Positions 35,337-48,549 of a DNA stretch of 64,000 bases are shown here, in pieces; position 1 is the stretch's first letter, and every line of letters begins with the position of its first letter. The notes below the pieces were generated by a model. It searched no databases and was not told where the DNA came from. It worked only from the letters and a program-made list of their open reading frames with translations. The DNA lies in assembly GCA_026214975.1 (NCBI GenBank), contig JAOBSW010000985.1:1-64000 (forward strand), read 5' to 3'. The stretch is from Gentiana macrophylla. Taxonomy: Eukaryota; Streptophyta; Magnoliopsida; Gentianales; Gentianaceae. The translations under genes were made by a program, and so were the position numbers.

Positions 35337-38300
35337 TGTGGAAAAGAATGATCAAATTTTGTATATATTTCAAAATTGTGTTTTGTACATACTATTACAA
35401 TCTATTTATACTAGCTTTTGTCAACTAGAATCTTTATTGGTCAAGAGAGGAATATTCTGGGAATATTCCGGTCAAGGAAGGAATATTCCGTGAATATTCT
35501 GAGATCGAATCTTGATCATTCTGAGATTGAATCTTGTGCAGCAAGTTTGAGTTATATCATTGCTTCTCTATGTATTAGCAATGTGCTGTAGATAATTATT
35601 TGCTCATTTGATTTGCTGAAATGCTGATTGGGCCTGTTGGGCCTGTTGGGCTTGGTTGGTTTCCTTATCACCCCCCCGCAAGCTGGACTTCGGGAAAATT
35701 GTGTAAAGCCCAAGATGAGAAGAGAGATATCCAAAACGAGGCCCATCGAGTGGCTTCGTAAAAATATCGGCCAACTGATAATTCGTTGAGACAGGTTTAG
35801 GCAATAGAAGACCAGCTTGAAATTTATCGCGGATAAAATGACAATCCAGTTCGATATGGTTTGTCCGTTCGTGGAAAACCGGATTCTCAATAATGTAACA
35901 AGCACTCTGATTATCACAAAATAGTGGAATGGGTAAATTGGGCCGGAAGCCCAAATCGTGGAGTAAATGGACGATCCACTGCAATTCGCATGAAGTGGAG
36001 GCCAGGGCTCGGTATTCTGCCTCCGCCGAGCTCCGGGAGACGGTGCTTTGTTTCTTCGCCTTCCATGAAACGAGCGAATTTCCCAGAAATATACACCAGC
36101 CGGTTGTTGATCAACGTGTGTCTAAGCACCCTACCTAGTCCGAATCAGAATATGCAGTGATGGATATTTGGGAGGACACTGAAGAAGAACCGGTCGGATA
36201 CAACAATCCTTGACCTGAAGATTCCTTGAGGAAGCGTAAAACGCGTATTGCAGCCTGTTGGTGATTTACGGTTGGGCAATCAAGGAACTGGGAGAGTTGC
36301 TGGACGGAAAAGCTGATGTCGGGGCGAGTAAAGGTCAAATAAATGAGCTTTCCGACGAGACTCCGGTACCCAATAGAATCAGACAGACAGGGTGAATCAT
36401 CTTTGGCAAGTTTGCAGCTGGTGACCATAGGAGTGGAAACGGGCTTACAAGCTAGGAGGCCATAATCAGATAACAAATCAAGAGTGTATTTGCGCTGTGA
36501 CAAGGTAATTCCCTTTGGTCCTCTGGCAACCTCTACCCCTAGAAAGTAATGAATCTTGCCTAGGTCTTTAATTTTGAACTTGTTGTCGAGGTGAGTCTTA
36601 ACCTGAGCAATTAGGGTTTTTGTTGGGCTTGTAATTAGTATGTCATCCACGTAAACAAGTAGAGCAATGAAAGTACTGTCCTTACCTCTTGTAAATAAGC
36701 TATAATCACTCCTAGATTGATGAAATCCCAGGGTGAGCAAGTAGGATGTGAGCTTTGCGTTCCACTGCCTGCCTGCTTGTTTGAGCCCATATAAGGATTT
36801 TCTGAGTCTACAAGCAGCCTTGGGAATAGTTGTATGGAATCCAGGAGGAACTTGCATGTAAACCTCTTCAGAAAGATCTCCATGTAAGTAGGCATTATTT
36901 ATGTCCAATTTTTCTAAGTGCCACCCAGCTGTAGCAGCCATAGCAATTAAAATCCGGGCAGTCGTAAGTTTAGCCACTGGGACATAGGTGTCTGTGTAGT
37001 CAATGCCAAATTTTTGTGTGTAGCCCTGTGCCACTAATCGAGCTTTATACCTTTCAATCTGCCCATCAGGTAGGTACTTGATTCGATACACCCACCTACA
37101 TCCAATAGCCTTTTTACCCGTAGGGAGGGAAACCACATCCCAAGTATTGTTTTGTTGCAATGCTGCTATTTCTGTTTCCATGGCATTTCTCCATTTTTCA
37201 TTCTGAACAGCATGCTGATAAGAAGCTGGCTCATCTGTAACATTCACACTCAAAACAAACTTTTTATAGTTAGGTGCCAACATGTCATATGACATATAAT
37301 CTTGAATGGGGTATTTGAGTGTAGTGTGCACATTGTTACAGACATAGTCATTCAGGTATTTAGGCTGTTTGGATTGTCTAGCTGATTGTCTAATAGGTGG
37401 ATTCTGAATGGGAGGTAAGGTGTGGTCTGGTGAAGAGTTCATAGTGGTAGTGGATGAACCTTGATCGTTGTGAGGAGAAGATGAAGTTGGTGTATGGTGA
37501 GTGTAGTCCCCAGGATCAGGTGATGGCATGGAAGGAGAAATAATGGGTGTGTTAGATGGAATTGAAGATGTTGAGGGTGAAGATGTTGAGGGTGAAGATG
37601 TTGATATAGTGGTAATTGGAGATGTAGGTGTGGTGAGGTCAAAAGGTAGATTGAGATTGCAGGCTGGTATGGGGTAGGAATAGGAACAAGGACTGGCCTT
37701 GTTAATGGAGTTTAGAGTGAATGGGAAAATGTGTTCATGGAAGGATACATTTCTGGATATAAGAATGTTTCTGGTTTTAAGATTTAGGAGCATGTATCCT
37801 TTCACATTTGGGGGGTATCCTAAAAAAACACAAGGGACACTTCTGTCATCAAACTTGGTCCTATGTGGAATAGGTGTACAAGCAAACACTAAGCAACCAA
37901 AAACTCTGAGATTAGAATATATTGGTGGTTTCTGAAAGAGCTTTTGGTAAGGTGTTTGATGTTGGATTTTAGGAGATGGTGTGAGATTTATGAGAGTAAC
38001 AGCATGAAGAATGCAAAATCCCCAATAGGATAGAGGTAAGTTGGATTGAATTTTTAAAGCTCTCGCAACATTGAGAATATGTTGATGTTTGTGCTCAACA
38101 ATTCCATTTTGTTCTGGGGTATGGACACAAGAAGTTTGATGTGTTATCCCATGATTAGCATAAAAGTCTCTTATATTAAACTCTTGACCATTATCTGATC
38201 TGAGAGTTTTGGCAGACTTATCAAACTGATTTTGAGTGAAAGCACAAAACTGTTTGATCAGAGTACTAGCCTGTGACTTGTCTTTTAGTAGAAACACCCA

Positions 38301-40571
38301 AGTAAACCTAGTATAGTCATCCACAATAGTTAGGAAATAGTGTTCATTATAAATGGTTGCCTTTTTATACGGTCCCCACAAGTCAACATGTATAAGATCA
38401 AAAACAGCTGTGGCCATAGAATCACTTAAAGGAAAGGATAATTTCTTTTGTTTTGAAAGATGACACACTGTACAATTATTGATTTCAAAAGAAGAAACAG
38501 GTGGCTCTATGAGCCTCACATCATTCATTACTTTATTAGAGATGTGGCCTAATATAAGATGCCAAACATATGCATCAGAAGTACTAGAAGTCATGGCCCA
38601 CTTATTCTTTTTAGTAACTTGATTGATGTGACTAGAAGTGGATGCTGTAGATGTTGGAGTGAAGTAGTAGAGACCATGGAATTGTTTAGCTAATCCAATC
38701 TGTTTCCTGGTCATAGTTTCCTGAATGAAACAAACATTAGCTGTAAAAATGACAGATAAAGATGTGTCATGTAACAATTTGCTGAGTGATAATAAATTGT
38801 GTTTGAATGAAGGTATGTGTAAAACATTAGATAGAGACAGGTTATGTGTAAGTTTGACTGTGCCTTTATGACTGGCTTTGGTTGTACTACCATCAGGAAG
38901 AGTGACATATGTGGAAGGAATTGTGGTGTAAGATGAAAAAACATTAAGATTGCAAGCTATATGATCTGAGGCACCTGAATCTATAATCCAGTATTTTGAG
39001 TGAGAATGTCCAGTCTTACCATCAAACTTACCAGTGTGCTGTCCAAAGTTAGCACTTAATATAGCAGCCTCATTAACAATGTGCTCAGGTGTCTCAGTTG
39101 TTTCATGAGCAGGGGTAATGTTTAACTGATTTCTCAATTCTTCCAACTGTTCCTGAGTGAAACTGAGTGTACTTGACTGATTTGCAGATTCTGGAGTTGC
39201 TTCATCACTAGCATCAACATTATTTGTTGTAATTCTGCCTCTCCTGCCTTGTCCAGGGCCATTTCTGCCTCTTCCCCTTCCACCAGTGGGAAATCCATGT
39301 TTTCTATAGCATCTGTCCTCTGTATGTCCTGATAAACCACAATAGGTACACTGGAAATTCCTATTTCCAGATAAAGGCCTTTTTGGATATTGAACACCTC
39401 CAACTGAAGTATTAGATTGACCTGATTGTCCATAAGAATTGGACCTGTGTACTGCCATGACAGGGTTATCTATTTTATCAGGATGCCCTAGACAATAGCT
39501 CAGCTGCCTCTCATGCTTAATAGCCATGCCAAAAACTTGATTGATAGGAGGCAAAGGATTCATGAGCATTACTTGTGCTTTTACTGGTGCATAATTTTCA
39601 TTAAGTCATTTTAGAAATCTGATAACACACTCTGATTCAAAATAATCTCTATAAACTCTGATTGCACCACAGTTGCATGCAGGAATTGCATGTACAATTA
39701 GGATAGGGCCTAAGAATTAAAAGCTCTTCCCATAGAATTTTCAGCTTTGTGTAATAATCAGTGACACTTAAATCGATTTGCTTAACAGTGTTTACCTCTT
39801 CTAACAGGTCAGATAATCTGAAGTGATCTCCATGGGAAAACCTTTCCTGAAGATCCAGCCACACTTCTCTTGCTGAGTTTAGCCACATCACGCTGTGCGC
39901 AATAGAACCAGAAACAGAGTTGAGGAGCCAAGAGTTGACCATGCTATCACATTGTTCCCAAGCATGATGATCAGCATCATTGATTGGAGGTGCAGGTAGG
40001 TTTCCATTGATGAAACCTAACTTGTTTTTGGACATAAGAGCCATACGCATGGATCTGGCCCATGCATGATAGTTATTTCCAGTGAGTAAAGGTTGAACCA
40101 ACACCAAAGATGGATTTTCATTTGGATGAAGATAGTAAGGGCTGAGAGTAAAGACTTGCTGTTGGTTTGCCATGGAAAACAGAAAAGAAGAACTGGTAAC
40201 TGGTATCTAACCTCTCTCTGATACCATGTGGAAAAGAAGGATCAAATTTTGTATATATTTCAAAATTGTGTTTTGTACATACTATTACAATCTATTTATA
40301 CTAGCTTTTGTCAACTAGAATCTTTATTGGTCAAGAGAGGAATATTCTGGGAATATTCCGGTCAAGGAAGGAATATTCCTTGAATATTCTGAGATCATTC
40401 TGAGATCGAATCATGATCATTCTGAGATCGAATCTTGTGCAGCAAGTTTGAGTTATATCATTGCTTCTCTATGTATTAGCAATGTGCTGTAGATATTTAT
40501 TTGCTCATTTGATTTGCTGAAATGCTGATTGGGCCTGTTGGGCCTGTTGGGCTTGGTTGGTTTCCTTATCA
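35337..40571 (-). mobile_element. Copia element B, nearly intact
   Basis: 5235 bp on the minus strand between perfect GTATT duplications (35332-35336 and 40572-40576). The 5' LTR is 40227-40571 (345 bp), the 3' LTR 35337-35670 (334 bp); both start TGATAAGG and end TTCCACA on the coding strand and carry TATAAATA (40293-40300, 35403-35410 complement). Initiator-Met primer site at 40211-40226 and polypurine tract GCGGGGGGG at 35671-35679 (complement). The LTRs differ by an 11-bp indel and several substitutions. Confidence 0.95.
35604..40173 (-). pseudogene. Copia B gag-pol polyprotein, four lesions
   Basis: It starts at ATG 40173 with a gag of the N-P-Y-Y-L-H-P type (here S-P-Y-Y-L-H-P-N-E-N-P) containing L-L-T-G-N-N-Y-H-A-W. 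The zinc knuckle is C-T-Y-C-G-L-S-G-H-T-E-D-R-C (about 39330-39371). Protease W-I-I-D-S-G-A-S; integrase with H-V-D-L-W-G-P, D-N-G-Q-E-F and P-E-Q-N-G-I-V-E; reverse transcriptase with V-Y-V-D-D-I-L-I; RNase H with E-A-E-Y-R and A-D-I-F-T-K-P-L. Frame 36135-39569 (1144 codons) is uninterrupted. Lesions: a frame shift near 39656, TGA at 39606-39608, TAG at 36135-36137 where the family has Trp, and TGA at 36111-36113 where it has Arg. The stop codon falls inside the 3' LTR. Confidence 0.9.
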
Positions 40572-41063
40572 GTATTAGAACTTGAATCGCCGGCCCGATA
40601 AGCTCCCAAGGATCCGACGAGCCTCCAGTCGTTCCATCCGTCGCCGCTTCAATTGTTGTCAACACCAGCATACCGTTGTTTCAGCCGTATCGGAGAGCAG
40701 GATTGACCTCTTCCTTTCCCCAGACGATGTTTGGTGTTTTGTCTTTTTCTTTCTGTTAGTTTTTCTTTGTGTTATCGTCGTTAAGGAACATCGCTCGGGT
40801 TCATTTTTCCCTAACAAACTAGTATCAGAGCGGAGGTTTTCCGAGCTTTCGAAGATTAACCATCATGACGGTAAGTAAGTATTATTTTTGAAATCGAGCG
40901 GAAGGTCAACTTTAGGATGTGACAGCTTAAGGTCCTGATGATGTCTTTCTCAGGAAGGAGAAGAATTCAAAGTGACGGATCGATATCAAGAGACAAGTTT
41001 CTGTTCAGAAATTTGAACAAGAGACGGTCTCGTTTAACTTTCCATTTATAAAATGGCCCTAGA

Positions 41064-41406
41064 CAGTGGCGGATCCAGAAAACATATTCACCGGGGTCCA
41101 AAAAATTTTTTGAAAGAGTAAAAAAAAAATTCAACTGGTCCATAATTTTTTTTATGATAAAACATAACATTTTTGTTATTTTAGTGGGGTCCGTGGATCC
41201 CATTTGCTGTAGTGTGGCTCTGCTAGAGCTGTTAAACGAACCGAGTGTTCGCGAACAAGACTCGAACTCAGCTCGTTTAAGCTCGTTCATATATAGTATC
41301 GAGCCGAGCTCGATCAGTTTCTCTTACTCGTTTACTAAACGAGCGAACACGAGCCCTTCTCGTTAACGCTCGTTAATGTTCGCAAGCATAGGTAATATAA
41401 ATAATA

Positions 41407-41443
<37 letters not shown>

Positions 41444-41749
41444 TTAAGAATTTAACAAATATCAGTTCCGGTTTGAGCCGATCTCGAGTTCGAGCATAAA
41501 AACAATCATTCCCCTAAATAAAAATACTATTGAACGAGTCGAGCTCGAGTTCGAGCCTGTTCGCGAGCTTGATCTCAAGCTCGAGCTCGAGCTCGAACAT
41601 TTTCCATACTTATCGAGCCGAGTTCGAACAGGCTTTTAGGTTCGTTTGAGTTAACGAGCGAGCTCGAGAACATTTGAGTTAACAAAGGAGCTTGAACATC
41701 AGCTACTCGACTCGGCTCGGCTCGTTAACAGCATTAGGCTCCGCCACCG
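41064..41749. mobile_element. hAT-like MITE carrying a second hAT-like MITE
   Basis: The outer element starts CAGTGGCGGATCC and ends GGCTCCGCCACCG. The flanking 8-mers GCCCTAGA and CCCCTAGC match at six positions, the 8-bp duplication size of hAT transposons. Without the inner insert the element is only about 165 bp. Confidence 0.6.
41224..41736. mobile_element. hAT-like MITE rich in GAGCTCGAGC motifs
   Basis: Ends TAGAGCTGTTAAACGA and (inverted) TAATGCTGTTAACGAG; flanking 8-mers GGCTCTGC (41216-41223) and GGCTCCGC (41737-41744) match at seven of eight. The interior repeats GAGCTCGAG/CTCGAGCTCG strings and an AT microsatellite (41408-41450). It lies in the right terminal repeat of the outer MITE. 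Confidence 0.75.
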
Positions 41750-41784
41750 CCCCTAGCTTGATTCAATTAAAACCAATTTTTGTT

Positions 41785-41826
41785 AGAGGGAAAGAGGGAA
41801 AGAGGGAAAGAGGGAAAGAGGGAAAA
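41785..41826. repeat. Octamer repeat GAGGGAAA
   Basis: Five tandem units directly abutting the left terminus of MULE-like copy 3, whose first bases are GAGGGAAAAG. The terminus itself appears to have been amplified. Confidence 0.85.
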
Positions 41827-43060
41827 GTCCAAATTTTGACCCAAAATAAATAAAAATGACACACTCTTTTTTTTAGTTGCAAAAACGACAAAAAAATTTC
41901 AGACGGACAAAACTACCCTTACTATACAAATATAGTAGCACGCGCTTTCATTGTTTTTTTTCATTTTTCTTGCGCGTCCCAGATCCTGCTTCTTTCCTTC
42001 TTCTTCTTCTTCTTCTTTTTTTTTTTCAAACAATCGAAACTTTTGATTCAAAACTCTGATCATCAAAATTTTTTCACCAAAATTCATATTTTTTTCCTCT
42101 TCATTTTGAGATCTCATACGATACCCTTCCGACGTAAATTTTGAAAGACGAAAAAATATTTGCATTAATTAGAGCATTTTTCTTATAAACGACCGTAACT
42201 TTTGATTTAGAACACCGATCATCAAAATTCTTTCACCGAAGTTTATATTTTTTTTCTCTTCATTTTGAGATCTCATACGATACTCTTTCGAGGTAGTTTT
42301 TGAAAGCTGAATTTAATCGCAGCGTTCACACTATCACAGCATTACAGTATCACATTCTCAGTATCACATTAACACGTTTTATTAACAAACACAATGACAC
42401 CATTACCATTATCATTACCATTAATAGTATACGATTAGCCAAAAATCATGGACTCGGCAAGCTTTACAACAACACCGACAACCTATATTCCTTTATGGAT
42501 TAAAACGGAAACAATCCGTAAACTAAAAATTATTTGGATAATAATGCAATAACATTAACACCGAAAAAAACTTGTGTATTTTGAAATAACACATTCAATC
42601 ACAATTAACACATTCAATCACAAAGGAAAAAAAATTACTACATATATGATAAATAACTTTAACATCAACATATATGATAATTAAGTTACAACAAGGAATG
42701 GATTATCCAAGCAACTAAAAATCTCGACAATGTCGATTGCTACCATCATATTCTTCTCCAAATCTACACCAAATAGTTTAAATTTTCTAAATAAAGTCAA
42801 CATCTAAACCAAATGATTTAACATATGTACCTTATCTCAATTCACAGATTATTACCAAGGAGCATTAGTCTCTTCTTCGAACATTAGCTCGTAGATCTCC
42901 ACCTTCGGTTTCAATGCGTCGGCCTTAGCACCATAACATAATCACAGTATTAGTATCACGTACATTATCAGTATCACAGTATTAGTATCGCAGTATCAGT
43001 ATCACATTAACACATTCAAACACAAGAACACACGAACAGTATCATAGTGCGTGAGCTTGC
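41815..43060. mobile_element. MULE-like element, copy 3 (right end not found)
   Basis: The left terminus (GAGGGAAAAGTCC, ATGACACAC, T run, AGTTGC, CGGACAAAACTACCC) matches copies 1 and 2. The two 170-bp units are at about 42025-42160 and 42190-42310, followed by repeated AGTATCAC/ATCACAGT strings (42335-42375, 42935-43050). The right inverted terminus is absent. Confidence 0.55.
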
Positions 43061-43517
43061 TAATGTTTGATTCTTATGACATAAACAACTTTTATAACAA
43101 CATTAACATTAACATATATATATATATATATGATAATTAAGCTCATATGTTAACACTAAGATAGATAATCTCATAATTAATATTGTATTGCACTCCATCT
43201 TGTTGTAATATAAAACACACAAGACAATTGTAATATGCTCAATTGTAACACTGATTATTTGCAAGAACTTGTTTATATTATCTATAAAAAAAACAGTTAG
43301 TGGAATGGAAATCCCAAATTTTCAATGAGCACCTTCTTCTTCTTCACAGAATTTTGTATATTCTGTAGCACCCAACAAGGTTTCCAACTCTGATGGATTG
43401 CTTGGCTTTATTTTAATATGGACTTGTGTTTATCTTCACAAACAAAACAAATTTTAAGTATAGGATGAAAATTTGGGAATTAGCATGATATTTTTTTGAT
43501 CAAAATGAACAATAATA
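43061..43517. other. Intergenic, no gene
   Basis: AT-rich with a TA microsatellite at about 43111-43131. Confidence 0.35.
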
Positions 43518-43606
43518 ATGATTAAGAATAGAGGAATAGAGGGTGTTCCCAAGCCATGTGATTCAGTAAGCTTGGAGTTGACCTCAACAATATCACTAGT
43601 GGCTTT

Positions 43607-46600
43607 TGAAGAAGATAAACACTCAGACTCAAATTCAAAACAGAATTCAAAATGTGATATTCAAGAAGAGAGAGAAGACTTATCTTCATTTGGAAGAAGA
43701 AGAAGCGGCTTTGACTCTTCATAGCCGGAAATGCCTTCAGAGAGGAATCCTAGCGTTTGAAGATATTCGATTAGGGTTTGGAGATAATTATCCTCAAAAT
43801 AGTTTTAAAATAATTTTCAGAGATAAATATCCTATTTATATTTTATATTTAGTGTTTATCTTTATCACAAAAAGGCTGCATATGTGTATAAATATAGCAG
43901 ACCATATCCTTGTATTCTCAAGCATTGAGTGAAATACAAAAACTTCTTTTATTTGAAATTTCTTTATGGTATCAGAGCTCATATCGTGAACAGCTTCTTC
44001 TTCAATGGCAAAAGAACCAGCTCTCACGATCCAACAGTTTCACCAATGCTCAAGTCTTATTTCAATTAAATTAAATCTCACCAATTATCTATTATGGCGT
44101 TCCCAAGTTATCCCTTTGATCAAAAGTCTTGGCATCCACCATCACATTACATCAATGGAGAAGCCTGCGGAAAAGGTCAAAAACACAGCAGGAGAGGACA
44201 CTGACAACCCAGATTTTCCAATCTGGACTGTCAATGATGGCTTGCTGGTATCATGGCTCTTAGGAACCATGAAGGAGGAGATTGTGAGCATGATCTATGA
44301 AGAGGAGGCCACAGCTCATCAGATCTGGACGATACTGGATGGTCGCTCTTTACCACTATGATTGAGAAGGAAGGTAACTTAAAAAATCTACTAATGGGAC
44401 TCAAAAAGGTAACAAATCTGTTGATGAATATTTGAAAGAATTTAAAGCTATATGTGACAACCTAGCTGCAATAAAGAAACCTGTGTCTGATTTGGACAAA
44501 GTATTTCAGTTTTCCCATGGTCTTGGGACTGAATATATGAATTTCAGGACTGCTATGCTTACAAAGCCACCTTACCCCTCCTTTAGTCAGTTAATCACAG
44601 CATTACAGGGTTATGATCAAACTATTAAGGCACAGCAGATGGAGCAGAAACAAATAGCAGATCAAACCCAAGCCTATTTCACTCAAAGAGGAAGAGGCAG
44701 AGGTAGAAGAGGAGGAGGCCGTGGCTTTAATTCAAGAGGCCGTGGCTTTGCACCAGCAGGGAGAACATCAGAACCAGAATCCAAACAGCAGGAAACTGGT
44801 ACAAAAGAAGCTGAGTCCAAACCTAATGGGCAACCAAATAACTCTGCTTCCAAAACAACATGTCAGATATGTGGCAGATTTAATCACACGGCACTGGAAT
44901 GTTGGTATAGGTTTGACTACACCTATCAATCAGAAGAAGTACCCAAGGCATTGGCAGCAATGAATATCACTGATGGGCAAGACCACGCCTTGTATGCAGA
45001 TTACTTTGGAGCTCTCTGCTCATATGACACATGATCTGAGTAATCTACGCAAAAAGAAAGTATTCTCAGTAGTGATAAAATTTATGTGGGAAATGGGATT
45101 TGGTTTAGATATAACTCACACGGGGAGATGCATATGTTGGAAATATAAAACTAAAGGATGTTTTAGTTGTCCCTTCACTAACCAAGAATCTAGTGTCTGT
45201 TGGAAAATTTGCATCTGATAATAATTGTGTCTTTGAATTTACTGACTCTGGCTTTGTAATTAAGGATCAAAATCAGCAGATCATTGCTCAGGGACATAAA
45301 AAGGGGAGATTATATGCAGTAGATGAAGGATTTGGAACAAGCTTTAAGTCTTTGTAAAATCGGGACATGCACTGCTTCTTTGTCTGGCATGAGACTTGGA
45401 CACCCTCATGCAAAGTTAATTTACATTTTGAATAAAAACTCTTCTCTTAATGTTAGTAGTTGGTTTGACAATCTAGGGTTTGTGCAAAGTCGCCAAATGG
45501 GCAAAAGTTGTAAACTTCCATTCAACTGAAGTAATAAAAAGACTGTTTCTCCATTAGAAAAGGTTCACTGTGATCTATGGGGACCTGCACCCATAGCATC
45601 AAATCAAGGGTATCGTTATTATGCTATATTTATTGATGACTTTACTCGTTTTTCATGGCTATATCCACTTCAAGAGAAAATCAGACTTTTATGATTGCTT
45701 CTTAAAGTTTCAAAGATTGACTGAAAACCAATTAAATCACAAGATTAAAACTTTTCAGTGTGATGGTGGAGGTGAGTTCAACCTAACTGCCTTTCAAGAG
45801 CATCTTTCAAATTGTGGAATCACTTTGCAGGTGTCATGCCCTCACACACCAGAACAAAATGGGGTTCTTTGAGCGGAAGCATGAGACATGTGGTAAGCAG
45901 CTTAACCTTAATGTTTCATGCAAATGTCCCTCAGCATTTATGGGTAGAAGCCTTTTTGACCTCTGTTTATCTTATCAATCGACTGCCTTCATCTGTCTTA
46001 AACTTTGAAACACCATATTTCAAGTTATTTAACAGGATTCCAGATTATACAGGGCTAAGAGTTTTTGGATGTCAGTGTTTCCCTACTTTAAGACACTATA
46101 ATCAGTCAAAGTTTGCCAAAAGGAGTGTACCTTGTGTATTTTTGGGTTATAGTCCCATTCACAAGGGTTACAGGTGCTTAGATCCTCAAACAAAGAGGGT
46201 GTATCTCTCCAGACATGTTGTGTTTAATGAAAGTGTATTTCCTTTTAAGCCTTTACGATCTGAGGGGAACAAAAGTTACATCGAACTTATTAATTATCCC
46301 ACGGTGGATGAATGGCAAAGAGACACCACAGGAAAATACACTACAAGCCCGAACCTACAAATGAATTAACACCCATCCACAACCTTTCGATCGCTTGCAC
46401 CACAATAGATCCGGTGTATAACAGCGAGCAAGAAGCAGATCAATGTGGAAGAAGACTCGAGACATATCTCGAAAATGGAGCAGATCCGATTACAGAAAAG
46501 CAGTTGATCTGAAGTGGAAGTTCCACTGAACAACTGCTTTCAAGAGGAACCCACGAGCCTGAGACTAGACCCAGTAAGAGAAAGGAGACCACCAACATAT

Positions 46601-48549
46601 TTGCAAGACTATGCCCTAGAAGCGAGTAGATCACAACATTGTACACGAACCTAAAACAATCAAAACGACTTTAAAAGCAACCCCCAGGTGGATTCGAGGC
46701 AATGCAAGAAGAATTAATGACTCTTAAGGAAAATGACACTTGGACTTTGGTGCCTAGAACTACAAACACCAATATAGTAGGATCAAAGTGGGTATTTAGA
46801 GTGAAGACTAAAGAGGATGGAACACTTGAGAGGTATAAAAGCCGGGATCTGTTTGCCACAGGATATACTCAACAACCTGGGATAGACTTTGAAGAGACTT
46901 TCGATACGTGATCAAACCAACCACAATCAGACTTATACTCTCTTTGGCAGTGTCCCATGGATGGACAATGAGGCAGTTAGATGTTAAAAATGCCTTTTTA
47001 CATGGCAAACTCAGAGAGGTGGTTTACATGGAACAACCCCCAGGGTTTAAAGATTCATCTAGGCCAGATCATGTGTGTTTGCTACAAAGGTCCCTTTATG
47101 GGCTTAAACAAGCCCCAAGGGCCTGGTTTGATCGACTTTCACAATGCCTTCTACAACTAAACTTTCTTTGCAGCAGAGCTGATTCCTCTATGTTTGTTTT
47201 CAAGGAGAAAGGGATTATTGCAATTATGCTAGTCTATGTGGATGATATTATCATCACAGGTAACAGCCCCCAATTTATTTCAAGTCTCACTGTCAAACTT
47301 GGGCAGGAATTCTCTTTGAAAGATCTGGGGAACTTAAGCTATTTTTTGGGCATAGAGATCAAGCCTACATCTACAGGCATTGTGCTCACACAGCAGAAAT
47401 ACACTAAGTCTTTATTGACTAGAACTCATATGCTCACTGTGATCCCATTGCTACTCCTACTGACATTAAAGGTACAACCTAAGCTCACGATTCTCGACTT
47501 TTGATGCATTCACTTACGGAAGTATAGTCGAGACATTGCAATATCGACCTTTACTAGGCCGGACATAACACATCTTTGTGAATCGTGTGTGTCGGCGTTT
47601 TGCAAGTCCCCATGTGGGTGACTTCAAGGAAGTCAAGCGTATTCTTCGGTTTGTCAAAGGCGCTGCGACTCAGTCACATTACCTCAAACAGAGCCCTACT
47701 ACACTCTATGCCTATAGTGACGCTGATTGGGCAGGATGCCCTACAACTCGTAGAAGCACTGGTGGCTTTTGTGTCTTTTTTGGGGCAAATTGTATTTCTT
47801 GGAGCTCCAAGAAACAACCCACTGTGGCCAGGTCCAGCTCTGAAGCTGAATATCGTTCCATGGCATCCACTACTGCAGAACTTGTATGGATCACTCATCT
47901 TCTTCGTGATATTGGGATCCGCTTAACCAAACCTCCTCGATTTGCTATGTGATAATCTTAGTGCCCTCATATGACAATAAACCCATGTTTCACTCTCGGT
48001 CCAAACATTTTGAGATCGACTATCATTTTGTCGAGAGAAAAGGTGGCGATCCGGCATCCGATTACTCGATTTGTTCCGTCTCAACACCAATTAGCGGATG
48101 TTTTCACTAAGCCTTTACCAAAGGTGCGATTTTTGGAGCTACGAAACAATCTACGTGTCCAATCACTTTCCCACGTCAGATTGCGGGGGGATGAAGAAGA
48201 TAAACACTCAGACTCAAATTCAAAAGCAGAATTCAAAATGTGATATTCAAGAAGAGAGAGAGGAAGACTTATCTCATTGGAAGAAGAAGCGGCTTTGACT
48301 CTTCATAGCCGGAAATGCCTTCAGGAGAGGAATCCTAGCGTTTGAAGATATTCGATTAGGGTTTGGAGATAATTATCCTCAAAATAGTTTTAAAATAATT
48401 TTCAGATAAATATCCTATTTATATTTTATATTTAGTGTTTATCTTTATCACAAAAAGGCTGCATATGTGTATAAATATAGCAGACCATATCCTTGTATTC
48501 TCAAGCATTGAGTGAAATACAAAAACTTCTTTTATTTGAAATTTCTTTA
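43607..48549 (+). mobile_element. Copia element C
   Basis: 4943 bp between perfect GCTTT duplications (43602-43606 and 48550-48554). LTRs 43607-43966 (360 bp) and 48192-48549 (358 bp), TGAAGAAG ... TTTCTTTA, with TATAAATA at 43887-43894. Initiator-Met primer site TGGTATCAGAGC at 43967-43978; polypurine tract GCGGGGGGA at 48183-48191. The LTRs differ only by short indels. Confidence 0.95.
44005..48243 (+). pseudogene. Copia C gag-pol polyprotein, frame-broken
   Basis: Gag starts at ATG 44005 and continues after a shift at about 44345 in 44432-45034, with a Gly/Arg-rich stretch (44688-44760) and the zinc knuckle C-Q-I-C-G-R-F-N-H-T-A-L-E-C (44863-44904). The protease centre near 44999 is disturbed (A-D-Y-F-G-A, then A-H-M-T-H-D in another frame). 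Integrase: H-C-D-L-W-G-P (45568), D-G-G-G-E-F and H-T-P-E-Q-N-G (45760-45865). Reverse transcriptase: 46671-47504 with V-Y-V-D-D-I-I-I intact (47233-47256). RNase H: Y-S-D-A-D-W-A-G-C and R-S-S-S-E-A-E-Y-R (47710-47860), then H-Q-L-A-D-V-F-T-K-P-L near 48080-48115. The terminal stop lies in the 3' LTR. Confidence 0.85.

Larger units (their letters stand above)
35208..40960 (+). mobile_element. Old copia LTR and leader, interrupted by copia B
   Basis: Left piece 35208-35336 starts TGTTGGATC; right piece 40577-40816 ends CCCTAACA and is followed by AACTAGTATCAGAGC (40817-40831), a one-base variant of the initiator-Met primer site. A gag-like start (F-E-I-E-R, then F-R-M-stop-Q-L-K-V-L) follows at 40884-40940. 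The two pieces join across the GTATT duplication of copia B to a roughly 370-bp LTR. Downstream domains are gone. Confidence 0.5.

Noticed and set aside
42335..43050. Short spaced ATCACAGT repeats as a CRISPR-like array
   Set aside because: Units are degenerate and irregularly spaced and lie inside a plant repeat.
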